Source: Fragilaria crotonensis
Lineage: Eukaryota > Bacillariophyta > Fragilariophyceae > Fragilariales > Fragilariaceae
Assembly (NCBI GenBank): GCA_022925895.1
Contig: JAKSYS010000091.1
Location: 62,001 to 126,000, forward strand
DNA: 64,000 bases
Reading direction: 5' to 3'
In this document: one piece after another, positions 31,410-40,661 of the stretch
Layout: every line of letters starts with the position of its first letter
Numbering within the stretch: the first letter of the stretch is position 1
Translations under genes and position numbers: made by a program
The notes under the pieces: model-generated
Told to the model about the DNA's origin: nothing
The model's input: only the letters and a program-made list of their open reading frames with translations
Database searches by the model: none

Positions 31410-34007
31410 ATGCTGCTTCAGATCGACGTTTATCCAAACAATTTCAGCATAGATGCGGCCTCTGAAGAACTCGAGTCGCCGCCTCAATCCTTGCTGGTTT
31501 CACTGAATACATCGTCATCGTCGACGATCCTAACAGTTGGTCGGAAGGATGCTCTTGTTGTGTTCGGGGCGGACAAGTCTGTATCGCGACAGCACCTGAC
31601 ATTGGAGTTAGTGTCGAGTCATGATTTTGAGAAAGTGGATGGCAAGCCACTTCCAAGGGCGCCTCAAGGAACAGCCGAGTCAGATGCATGCCAGGAATAC
31701 GATATGATTTGCGTCCTCAAGGACTCAAGCAAATTTGGGACGTATTTTGTGACTGGAGACAAGACCGAATCGAAGAAACAGGGCGCCAACGACTCAACCG
31801 GTGATGACGAAACTGATGACGAAGGTCCTGCCTCAAGCGCCCCTCAAGGGAGTCAATTATCAAGCGTGGCGTCGAAACTACTGAATCCGAATGATGCCAC
31901 ATCAGTTAAGATTGAGGAGCCACTCATTTTGACCAATCTCTGTCAATCTAATGGGCGAGTCGTAATTCAGGTCGGACAGAATGGATCAACTTTAGTGATT
32001 CATCGCGTCCCAATTCGGATCGTGCTGTCTCGAGCCAATAAGAAAGTCAAAGACCTTTGGAGCTCGAGGAGTTACGTCTTAGGAACGACTTTGTTGGAGA
32101 TCGTGGACACTTCCATCAGTCATCTTGTCACAGACGCACGAATTACCAACGCCAAATCGTTGACAGCATGGTGTCTTTCCAAGCCATTGGTGACATTCGA
32201 CTTCCTAGAAGCCTTATGGAATAGACTCAGTCCTAACGATCCTTTACCGGCTTGGGTCGATTACGAAACACCGGAAGCAGATGACGGGTTGACCTTTTGG
32301 AAGGATACACCAAATCCAAAGCTCTGGTCTGGAACAACAATGTTGAGTTTTGGCCCACGAACAGATGACATGGAAGCACTTTGCCGCGCCGCTGGTGCCA
32401 CTATCATTGAGCTCGACACTTACGACGATCCTCTCACCGCTATTGAAGAAACTGTTCTTGCGAACGAGGGATGTTTTTATGTGCAATCCAGCAGCAAGTC
32501 GCATGCGAAAATGATGAAACGCTTCAAGAGTCTCAAAATTCCGTACGTGACGCAGAAGACGATTGCACTGTGCGTGTCGCAGCAGTCACAACTGGTCTCG
32601 GATTCCGATCACGGTGTTATTGGGACACAAGTTCTTGGCATTGAGGAGCCTACGGTAGTGACTACGGCCACAAAAGCAGACCAGGAAAAGACACCACGTG
32701 CGACGACATCGTCTCGAGTTATGCCAGAATCTATTGAAGAACATACTTTAGTTTCTACCGCAGCAGAGGCACACCAGGAAACGCCTTCCAGGTCGAGGTC
32801 GTCAAATCGACTTCCGTCTTCCGCGATGGAGACGCCTCCTGTAATTGCTACCGCAACAAAGCCGTCTCATGAAAGGCCTTCCCGTTCGCGAATGTCATCT
32901 CGACTGGCGCCGGCAGCTCCCTTTGACGAGCCAGCACCTTTTGACGAGTCACCAATCTCGGTTCGGTCGAAGCGCACTGCTCCTCGAAAAGAATCACTGG
33001 TCGCAAAATCTAAACTTCAATTGACTCCACCAGAAGAGGAGGACGCTGATGATAGTGATGAGGATCTTCCGAAGACGTTTTCTCGTTCGCATCGGAAGTC
33101 TAGGCGGCTGATTCCTCCACGCGAAAGGTCTCAACGACTGCAACGTAGCCAAACTCACGATGAATCTGATGGCAATGATGATGAGAGCTTTCAGAAGCCG
33201 GTTTCTCGATCCCAGGAATACTCGCATCCAAATGAAATGGAGGGTGAGATGTCTGAGGACAAGCTGTCGAAAAGTCAGGCGAGTCTAAACACCGTTGAAC
33301 GAGGAGAGTCAAACGGAGTAGAGTCTGAATCATCTCAAGCGTCTAGAAAGCGGGAATTTGAAGCAATTGGCGACTTTTGTGGCGACGAGGAATTTAAGTC
33401 TTCCAAAAAGTTGAAAAAGTCCCTGGGAGGTTGGACGGATGTGCGAAAGGTCAATCGAGAACCGGTGGATGGCATGAACGTGTCAACGTCGAGTTTCAAT
33501 GACGATGACGACGAAAATCCAGTTGTCGGCGATTCCTCCCAGCCAAGCGGTCGAACACACTTTGGAGTACGAAAATCTCTACCCAAGACCAACGACGGTT
33601 GGCTCGTTGCGGCTCCAAGAGATCGAACAGAATTCAAGGCCACTGAAGCTGAAATTCTTGATGCGTTGGGAGATGTTACCCAGCTGCCTCCTATCGCTGA
33701 AACAGACGTTGTCGATGGTTTGGTTGTTCGCGCCAAAGAACAGGCGACAAGATTGAATCTGAAGTCATCTGGACTCAAGGACTTTCGCCGGTTTCGCAAG
33801 AACTCCGTGATGCGAGTTGGCAGATCGTCTCGAATTCAAATGCGGATTGTCCTGCCGAAAGCAAGTGACAGGCAAATGGAGATTCAAGAGGAGCAAGCCG
33901 CGCTGGAGGCGAGTCTCCGAGAAGCGGATATTTTGTTTCAAGATTCAACCGGTGGCATTCGTGGGCACTTCAAGCCAACCTCCCGCCTCAAAATGAGACA
34001 GGTTTAG
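31410..34007 (+). CDS. NBN: nibrin (NBS1), FHA-BRCT subunit of the MRN complex
   Basis: 865 residues, single exon. An N-terminal FHA domain (about 38-120) has LTVGRKDALVVF and KSVSRQHLTLEL with the expected G-R and S-x-x-H residues. A BRCT domain follows (about 210-290: ISHLVTDARITNAKSLTAWC, KPLVTFDFLEALW). Near residue 789 is LKDFRRFRKN, matching the Mre11-binding K-N-F-K-x-F-x-K motif, and near 839 READILFQD resembles the acidic ATM-binding tail (EADDLF in man). The middle is disordered, rich in SQ sites suited to ATM/ATR kinases, and holds three 31-residue repeats. FHA plus BRCT plus both tail motifs in this order make the call firm. Role: sensing and repair of DNA double-strand breaks in the nucleus. 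Confidence 0.93.
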   Translation: MLLQIDVYPNNFSIDAASEELESPPQSLLVSLNTSSSSTILTVGRKDALVVFGADKSVSRQHLTLELVSSHDFEKVDGKPLPRAPQGTAESDACQEYDMICVLKDSSKFGTYFVTGDKTESKKQGANDSTGDDETDDEGPASSAPQGSQLSSVASKLLNPNDATSVKIEEPLILTNLCQSNGRVVIQVGQNGSTLVIHRVPIRIVLSRANKKVKDLWSSRSYVLGTTLLEIVDTSISHLVTDARITNAKSLTAWCLSKPLVTFDFLEALWNRLSPNDPLPAWVDYETPEADDGLTFWKDTPNPKLWSGTTMLSFGPRTDDMEALCRAAGATIIELDTYDDPLTAIEETVLANEGCFYVQSSSKSHAKMMKRFKSLKIPYVTQKTIALCVSQQSQLVSDSDHGVIGTQVLGIEEPTVVTTATKADQEKTPRATTSSRVMPESIEEHTLVSTAAEAHQETPSRSRSSNRLPSSAMETPPVIATATKPSHERPSRSRMSSRLAPAAPFDEPAPFDESPISVRSKRTAPRKESLVAKSKLQLTPPEEEDADDSDEDLPKTFSRSHRKSRRLIPPRERSQRLQRSQTHDESDGNDDESFQKPVSRSQEYSHPNEMEGEMSEDKLSKSQASLNTVERGESNGVESESSQASRKREFEAIGDFCGDEEFKSSKKLKKSLGGWTDVRKVNREPVDGMNVSTSSFNDDDDENPVVGDSSQPSGRTHFGVRKSLPKTNDGWLVAAPRDRTEFKATEAEILDALGDVTQLPPIAETDVVDGLVVRAKEQATRLNLKSSGLKDFRRFRKNSVMRVGRSSRIQMRIVLPKASDRQMEIQEEQAALEASLREADILFQDSTGGIRGHFKPTSRLKMRQV
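32643..32921 (+). repeat. three 93-bp tandem coding repeats in nibrin
   Basis: Three consecutive in-frame 31-codon units start EEPTVVTTATKADQE, EEHTLVSTAAEAHQE and ETPPVIATATKPSHE. Each continues with a Ser/Arg-rich part (SRSRSSNRL, SRSRMSSRL) and ends before the next unit. They are diverged copies inside the disordered linker. Confidence 0.85.
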
Positions 34008-34983
34008 GTCGGACATCATATCCTCTTATACAACATTATGTCAAACCATGGGATTTAGGGAAATCAGATCGGAAGACTACATGTACACATGGCTATCGTC
34101 TGCATCGTGAAAACTACTCCAGTGCTTGGTTTAACCGTTTAACCAATTATACATAAGTAGCTCATGATCGGAGGTCGGAGGTTGTCGTGTCAAATTGTCC
34201 TATTGCCGTGAAGTCTTCCTAACTACATGTATGAATAGATCTTATTGAATGTTGTCGTTTGTCATAGAGAGTGGTCACACCGGTATGCCTGTAGTATCCT
34301 GGTACATGTGTACTACTACTGTACATGACACGATGTTGGAAGTTGGAAGTAGTATGATAGGAACACTGTAGGAACTTGGAACATCGGTGAATTCTGCATC
34401 CATGTGTATCACACAAAAGTGATCAACGAATTCTATCGGCGGGTGAATGGTGATATGGTGATATAGATCCGAGCATACATAGAAAAGATATGAATAGCTG
34501 GAGTACCAGGTACAGCGTACAAGTTTAGTACAGTACAATGTACTAGTTCGTAATTCTTCGGCACTAATTACGTCATCGTCGTGACGGGCGTTGAGGTTTT
34601 TAGTCGATTGGGCGGCGTTTTACTTCGTATCCGTAGGTACTACTCCGAATGTAGCAGTAGCGGTTCAGATTGCTTTGACACTTTACTCCGAGCTCCGAGT
34701 ATTTTTTCCGATGTTAATGGACTTAACCCAACCGAAATGTTGGCTTGAACCGTAGTATTAATTCTTGTAAGTTTCTACATTACGGTTTTCAAGTAGGGGG
34801 AGTACAAAAGAGACCCACAGACATCTGTGAGAGGTCGTGCACGCAGGCAGATTGCGTCCCAGCTGTGCGAACAAAAACGAAACAAGGGCGGTTGTCATCA
34901 ACGGCAATCCACAACGTGCCTCAATCCTTTACTCTCAACAGCTTCTTCAGTTCACACCAGGCATCTCTCATCATATCATTGGC
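34008..34983. other. intergenic between nibrin and HSF
   Basis: About 975 bp with no defensible gene. Palindrome-rich near 34500-34560 and 34640-34700. The downstream end presumably holds the HSF promoter and leader. Confidence 0.4.
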
Positions 34984-36360
34984 ATGATGGATAGCCCAGA
35001 TAAGGGAAAGCAGCCGAAACCAGGGAATGAAGCAGTTCCAATCTTCCTCAGAAGTGAGTCATGCTGTAGTCCATTGAGTCGAAGATTTCCGTGACTGATA
35101 AGGAACACTCATACACTGAGAACTGAGACGTGTAATATGAAACCAATGACTTGCGATGACTAACCCCTTTTGTCTCCTTTCTTCTCAGAAACATATCACA
35201 TGATTGACACATGCGACGCCAAGGTAGCTAGCTGGTCAGAGGATGGAGAAACCTTCATTGTCAAAGACACCGACGTGTTCGAGAAGTCCATTATTCCTCA
35301 GTTTTTTAAGCACTCAAAATTCAGCTCCTTCGTTCGTCAACTCAACTTTTATGGCTTCCGCAAGATCAAATACGCAGATACAATCAAAATCGACACTCGA
35401 TTGGAGGCTGAGACTGCCAACTTTTGGAGATTCCGACACGACAAGTTTATTCGGGGTAAGCCGGAGCTCCTGATTGAAATCAAACGATCCAATGGACATC
35501 AAGCGCCCATTCCAACCACGAACAATAAGAACGCTTCACCAACGCCAGTCAAGTCCATGTCGTCGGAAGATCCAGCTTTTCTGAAGACCGAAGTCACCAC
35601 TCTCAAGAAACGCATCGAGGCCATGACTAAGAACATCGACGAATTGACGTCTTTGGTGCAGAAGGTCACGTTGAAGCAGGTTGAGAAAGAAGTCGAGAGT
35701 GAACCCGTACTTGGCACCAAGCGCAAGAAAGTTGAAGCGGCTGTCGACCTGCAGGTTCGTCCGGACGATGCTCTCAGCGCTTCAGACATGGACCTCGATG
35801 ATATGGCGTTTGACAGCGTCACCTTCCTCCCAGCTCTGCAATCTGCCTCACGACAAACGTCTGATGCTTCGAAGCTGACCGATGAAGACTTTGTAGACCA
35901 TTTGTTCACCGCGTTTGGTGAAGAAGACGGCATGGACGGTCTGTTGGATGTCGAACAAATCCCATGCGCGCCTTTGGAAGATCCCCAAGCCCCAGATCCT
36001 AAATTGATCAAGAGACTCACTGATGCTCTCAGGTTGCTGCCGAAGGAAATGCAAGAAATGATTGTTGACCGCTTGGTTGCCAACATCGTCGGGACGGACT
36101 CAATTGAAAAGAATTTCAAGGCTGCTTCTGCTCTCAGCGATGCATCTTCAAAAGTGTCCAAGATTGGTACCACGATACTTCCAAATCAAGTGCCTCCGTC
36201 GCCTTCGTTGGATCCACGCCCTCTTGAACAAATGCTCCCAATGCCTTTGGCTGCTGCTACGTTAGCTGCCCTTCTTACCCAATACAGTCAGACTGTCAAT
36301 CATGGGTCAAACTTGCAGAAAGAGAAGGCGCTCCCGCCTGTTATTCCTATTCACGCTTAG
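34984..36360 (+). CDS. heat shock factor-type transcription factor (2 exons)
   Basis: Exon 1 is 34984-35053, intron 35054-35188 (GT-AG), exon 2 is 35189-36360; 413 residues. The join reads PIFLRKTYHMIDTC. The HSF DNA-binding domain covers about residues 18-118: [44 protein letters not shown] and NFWRFRHDKFIRGKPELL. A coiled coil follows (about 149-190), then TKRKKVEA, a likely nuclear signal, and an acidic tail. The C-terminal wording ([34 protein letters not shown]) resembles the other HSF of this window ([34 protein letters not shown]), so the two are paralogues. Convergent with TPT1. Confidence 0.93.
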
Positions 36361-36491
36361 ATGAGCACTCGGCGGGCTTGAGAGCTTCATTTTACCAGAT
36401 GCTTTATATTTAGACTACACATGCGCTCTTCGGGGCAAAGATAGCACAACCCTTTGTACAATCAAGTAGCTATTTTTGATAGTTACATGCC

Positions 36492-37118
36492 TTATTTAGC
36501 CGTACTCCGATGATCCAATAATACTTCACCGGATCTCGTCAAAACATGAGAAAAATATTCGGGCGGCAGCATCCCGTCGATGCCGGCGGTAAGTAAAACT
36601 CCGTTGGACGATTCTAAGAACTCAATATGGTCTGCAGCACACTTAGCTCCATCTATAAAAATGTAAACAACGCAACTTTGTCGCATTCCCGATATGACAC
36701 CCTCGTCGGTCGGCATACCTTTGGCAAAGTGTATGTGTGTACGACTCATTTTCGATAGACCCTCTGTCTTAATATGCTTCGTCCAAGCATCCATGTACGT
36801 CCCATGTACAATGACTGACAATGAACTCAGATCCACTTTCGTTAGAAGTTGGTACGGATCAATCGAAGTTATGGAATGTCCCTGATTGGCTCGAATGTAC
36901 CACTCTTGATTGTCAGTGTTCAGAAGCAACGAAAATCGTTGCTTGTCGTTGGATGTCACAACGCGTTGGACCGAATCGTGCGTCATGCCACGAAACTTGG
37001 GATGAGAATGCGACAGCAATTGTGCTAGTGGAACGTATCCATCAGGACCCATATCGAGTCCTAATTCTGGGGCAGCATGACGGAGCGCCCACGAAAGTGC
37101 TTTGGGATGTCCTGACAT
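36492..37118 (-). CDS. TPT1: tRNA 2'-phosphotransferase TPT1/KptA
   Basis: 208 residues from ATG 37118. Signature parts: KALSWALRHAAPELGL, GYVPLAQLLSH, VVTSNDKQRFSLLL, WYIRANQGHSI, VHGTYMDAWTKHIKTEGLSK, RTHIHFAKGMP and VISGMRQSCVVYIFIDG; these hold the R-H-R-R catalytic set of the family. The enzyme removes the 2'-phosphate left at tRNA splice junctions, using NAD+. The start is uncertain: another frame, offset by one base, is open upstream from ATG 37221 (MATTEGDAPLKVLG to DVRTS) and its end would join well with the family's D-V-x-x-S-K-A-L-S wording. Either the shorter form is the true protein, or one base is wrong near 37110. Confidence 0.9.
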   Translation of the reverse strand: MSGHPKALSWALRHAAPELGLDMGPDGYVPLAQLLSHSHPKFRGMTHDSVQRVVTSNDKQRFSLLLNTDNQEWYIRANQGHSITSIDPYQLLTKVDLSSLSVIVHGTYMDAWTKHIKTEGLSKMSRTHIHFAKGMPTDEGVISGMRQSCVVYIFIDGAKCAADHIEFLESSNGVLLTAGIDGMLPPEYFSHVLTRSGEVLLDHRSTAK

Positions 37119-37558
37119 CGGGATCCTGATTCGAGTTGTTGCGGCGACGATGCTTGTTGTTGTTTGTATTTGACTTGTGTCCAAGCACTTTGAGTGGAGC
37201 ATCACCTTCCGTCGTCGCCATTAAAACACAAATACAAAGCGACAAACCCTCGGAGGCCCCGTTGAATCGATTGTGATGAAATCACCTCGAAACCTTCGCT
37301 CAACTGGGAAGTAGAACGTAGAACTACCGGTAGCCATCTTACATCATATCACTGGCGGTACAAGTACCGTGCTCGTGATCGTGGTATCGTCACGAGATGT
37401 GAAAAAAAAATTCGGCGGTACACGCAGTACGAGTACTTACAGCAAATCCTGTACTCCGGAGTACAAGTACTGGTACTAGGAGCAATGCGAAGAGCAATGG
37501 AAACGAAGGTAGGAAAAAATCGAGGAAATATTATACACAAAACTGATGCCTTAAACTC

Positions 37559-38110
37559 TCAAATCCTAAGAACAGGATTGAGAGTCCCATCCCTTTTATC
37601 CCTTTTCAGCCCATTGATTATATTAGTAACGGAAGTCTGGCCTCCATAAATGGCATAAATTTTTTTCAATGGCATGGTCTGCAGACTGCCCTTTCCGAGT
37701 TAGCCCAGCCACCAGGTCCCACACTATTTTACGTCGGTGATATCGATGCTTAGCGCGACCTCGCTCAGCATGGGAGAATAGTCTGGCTGCTTTCCTCCCA
37801 CCAACACCGTGTTGATACTCCTGCCAGAGCTCGTGAAGACTTCTGGGCGTTGGCATCAACGTGGCAATTGCAAGGTCGTCAGCAACTGTTCCACCTGGGT
37901 CCGCTGCCACGACCGGCTCATTCTCACCTATCTGTCGCCGTGCAGATCGCGATGCAATTCGCCGGATGTTTCCATTCAAAATGGCAAAAGACCGCTCAAG
38001 ATTTACCTTCATTTCATTTATCACCGCCTTTATTTCCAAAGTCTCCTGTCGTAGCGAGAGAAAACCCGACTGAATTTCCAACAACTGATTTCGCATTGAA
38101 ATTTCTACAT
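37559..38110 (-). CDS. Crypton-type GCR1_C DNA-binding domain fused to SPT5 reading frame
   Basis: In the minus-strand frame that carries the last SPT5 words, the sequence changes after SQVRKYV to a different protein: a helical segment (LRQETLEIKAVINEMKVNLE), a basic IRRIASRSARRQIG and then PTPRSLHELWQEYQHGVGGR, AARLFSHAERGRAKHRYHRR, KIVWDLVAGLTRKGQSADHA. This is the GCR1_C-like domain found at the C-terminus of Crypton tyrosine-recombinase transposons and in many diatom proteins. Near 37668 a seven-A run changes frame; the other frame holds the usual domain end (IYAIYGGQTSVTNIINGLKR) and stops at 37559. No tyrosine-recombinase core is present. Either a captured domain or a Crypton fragment. 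Confidence 0.65.
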
Positions 38111-39761
38111 ACTTTCGGACCTGACTTGCCAAGAATTCAAGCTCCTTGGGTTGTTCAAGATTATTTGTGATAGGTTGAATCTTGACTTTCGAACGTCCAA
38201 GCTGATAAGCTTTCCTCTCAACCCAATCAAATCCCCTTCAATAACTTCGACCGTGTCTCCGATCACGATGCCGCCGCCGCCACCGCCACCTGTTTTTGCC
38301 CTTGCCTCTCCACTTTTTTCTCCAGTCTTCCCTCGTAGCACGGATTGATCGCGTGAAAGAGACCCAGCCTGTTTTGATTTTGATGCTTCATTTTCTTCGC
38401 AGATGTCGTCCGCTCCATCGGATTTAGACGCCTTCCTGAAGCGCTGCAGTTCGTGGAGTGTCGGTGAAGTCTCGTCGGGAACTTTCTTTACCATCGTGCC
38501 AACAGTCATCTCCTTCAACTGGTATCCTTCGTGGAAATAATTTCCCTCGAAGACATCGCAAACGATATCAAGACCAAGAAACCGCTGGCGCGTTGTCTGC
38601 ATTCCCATGGCACCAACCTCTTGTGCATTAAACAATTTCTGTGGTGGACGAATCTTTTGACGTCGATCACGAGCCTGTTCAAGAGGCAGATCTGACGCAG
38701 TCAAATCAAGACGTGGAACGAACTGTACAACGACTTTCTGACGAGATTTATGAACAAACTTGACTAAAGCCAAGTCGCCCTTGTAAGGCCACCTTTGTAG
38801 CCTTACCCATTCATTTTCCATAACTAAACGCCAATCAGAAAAGTGAATGAGCTCGACGCTGATAAACATGTGACGCATTGACACAGTCGTGTTAACTTAC
38901 CTGGCATTTTGACTGGCTTGACAGTCATGGCTGTAGTCATATCGCCGATAGGAACTAATCGCTTGGAGTATTGCATGATACCACGGATGCCCTGAATGGC
39001 ATCCACCACAGCTGCTTCGCTGTGGGATTCGAGGTAAATCTTTCCTTTGGTTTGAGAAGCAAGAACACCAGTGATACCCAGGTGTCTGCCCTCACGAGCA
39101 AGCTCAATGCTCTTATTCATGATTTGGTAGACGAGCTCTTCTTCTTTGCCCGGCATGCAATTAACGATCCACAACCTGGGATCGGAAAGTGAAGGCGCAA
39201 GCGACTGCTGCGACACCGCTGTATAGGAAGCATGCATCCATCCATCGCTATCCTCCATTCGGTGTGGGACGGATGGCATCGCAGCAACTGAACGCTCGTC
39301 TTCTTCTTCTACACGGAACCGTCTTGGTTGTTGACGTTGACAGCCTCGTTGATGGATTACTTCTCGCGCCTCGCCATTGGGGTGTTCTCGACAAACAACG
39401 CCATGTAGATTCCTATGAGTACCGTTTGATTCATTGTCATCTTCCTCGTCGTCATGCGCTTCTTCTTCTTCACCAAGGAACGAGCTCATTTTTGATCTTT
39501 TCGTGGGTCCCCCAGAGGCCGATGGAGCACTTCGCTTCTTTTCTTCCTCGTCGTCATCTAAGCTCACGTTTGTCTTCCGAGGTGGCTCAGGAGCATCATC
39601 AACATCGTCTTCATCATAGTCTTGCTTATCAGAGTGCAGAAAATTCTTGCCACTCCGAAACATCCTTCCTCGAGCACTATTACCAGTGATTTTCGGGACA
39701 ATGTGAGTTTGGTTCGAAAAAAACTGAACAACGGTTTGACTGTCAAGTGCACTTACGACAT
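38111..39761 (-). CDS. SPT5: SPT5 N-terminal half (acidic region, NGN, first KOWs), truncated
   Basis: Encodes the start of the DSIF elongation factor SPT5: an acidic N-terminus, NGN domain (DPRLWIVNCMPGKEEELVYQ to MQYSKRLVPIG), and after a 77-bp intron (38824-38900) the first KOW region (MENEWVRLQRWPYKGDLALV, VQFVPRLDL, KIRPPQKLFNAQEVGAMG, GLDIVCDVFEGNYFHEGYQL). A second KOW follows (IGDTVEVIEGDLIGLRGKL). Near 38200 the frame changes; the next frame continues as SPT5 (KVKIQPITNN, LEFLASQVRKY). KOW3 onward, including the C-terminal repeats, is missing and replaced by a GCR1_C segment. The first codons are probably a tiny exon (ATG 39761) spliced to about 39664; this is tentative. Full SPT5 is near 1000 residues, so this is a partial copy or a chimera. 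Confidence 0.75.
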
Positions 39762-39935
39762 GATTGCTGGTTGTGGTTGCTAGAGCAAACACTTTGGCAG
39801 AGTGTTCGCGAAAACAAGCTATGAATATCCGTCTTGAAGGTATGTTGGAAGTCGTTTGGAGCTACAGGCGGAGATCCAACAGAAGCGATGTCAGGAATCA
39901 GGAAACCAAACCGCTCTTGCAAGCTGATGTTTCTG

Positions 39936-40258
39936 TGTTAACGAAAAGCGAATCGATACACATGATACCGCGCCGACAAATGACACGTCACTTTCCCATG
40001 AAGTAAACGGTAAGAATGAGACAGGTAGGATCACGTGGGCCGACGTAGTGAGGGGACATGTGGTCCAGAAAGAAGAGAGAACAGAAGGTAGAAATAAGGG
40101 ATTGTGCACGAGCACACTTTCTCGAAACAATCCCGTTAGTAGTTAGAACCGAAGTTGAGACGAACTTCCAACTACTTCCAACGTCGTTAGGTTCCCAAGG
40201 GCAACATATACCGAGTTGAATGCTCTACGTATCCCAGGGAATCATTACCACTGTAACA
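39936..40258 (+). repeat. left LTR of the young Copia element
   Basis: 323 bp, from TGTTAACGAAAAGCGAATCG to ATTACCACTGTAACA, with TGTTA/TAACA ends. It appears identical to the right LTR. TTCTG precedes it (39931-39935), repeated right after the right LTR. Confidence 0.97.
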
Positions 40259-40292
40259 TTGTTTCGAGAAAGGTTCTTTTTTTTGTGAACTG

Positions 40293-40661
40293 TTGATGGA
40301 AGACAAAGATTTCGACGAGCTCATTGAGGAGTTGAGAGACTTGAAGATCAGAGAGAGAGAGATTATAGCCGCATTAGATCAAGCAAGCAGATCTGGTAGA
40401 GTACAGACCCGACACGAGACTGAGGTCCGCCCGCACGAAGGGCAGGCACAGGTTCCCTACGGTTTCAGACAAGGCGACCGTGTGAGAATCACCAACAAGG
40501 TGCGGAAGCCAGCGACAGCGGGACCATCCTGGACCGAGGCAAGAGAGCGATTGGCAGTAGTAACCAAGATCGTGCCTGACCAAGTGCACATACTGACGGA
40601 CAACGGAACAAGGACCTGGAGGGCCCCTAACAACTTGCAGATACAGAGGACGCCGCCATAA
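40293..40661 (+). CDS. Copia leader frame of unknown function, overlaps gag start
   Basis: 122 codons just inside the left LTR. It begins with a charged helix (DELIEELRDLKIREREIIAA) and has a small beta-rich domain (FRQGDRVRITNKVRKP, LAVVTKIVPDQVHILTDNGT), which reads like an SH3- or KOW-like fold. The stop TAA and the gag ATG share one base (TAATG), an arrangement suited to termination-reinitiation. I do not know this protein by name. Confidence 0.7.
   Translation: MMEDKDFDELIEELRDLKIREREIIAALDQASRSGRVQTRHETEVRPHEGQAQVPYGFRQGDRVRITNKVRKPATAGPSWTEARERLAVVTKIVPDQVHILTDNGTRTWRAPNNLQIQRTPP

Noticed and set aside
35499-36173. 224-codon minus-strand frame
   Set aside because: Antisense shadow of the second HSF; Ser-rich as expected from reversed acidic codons.
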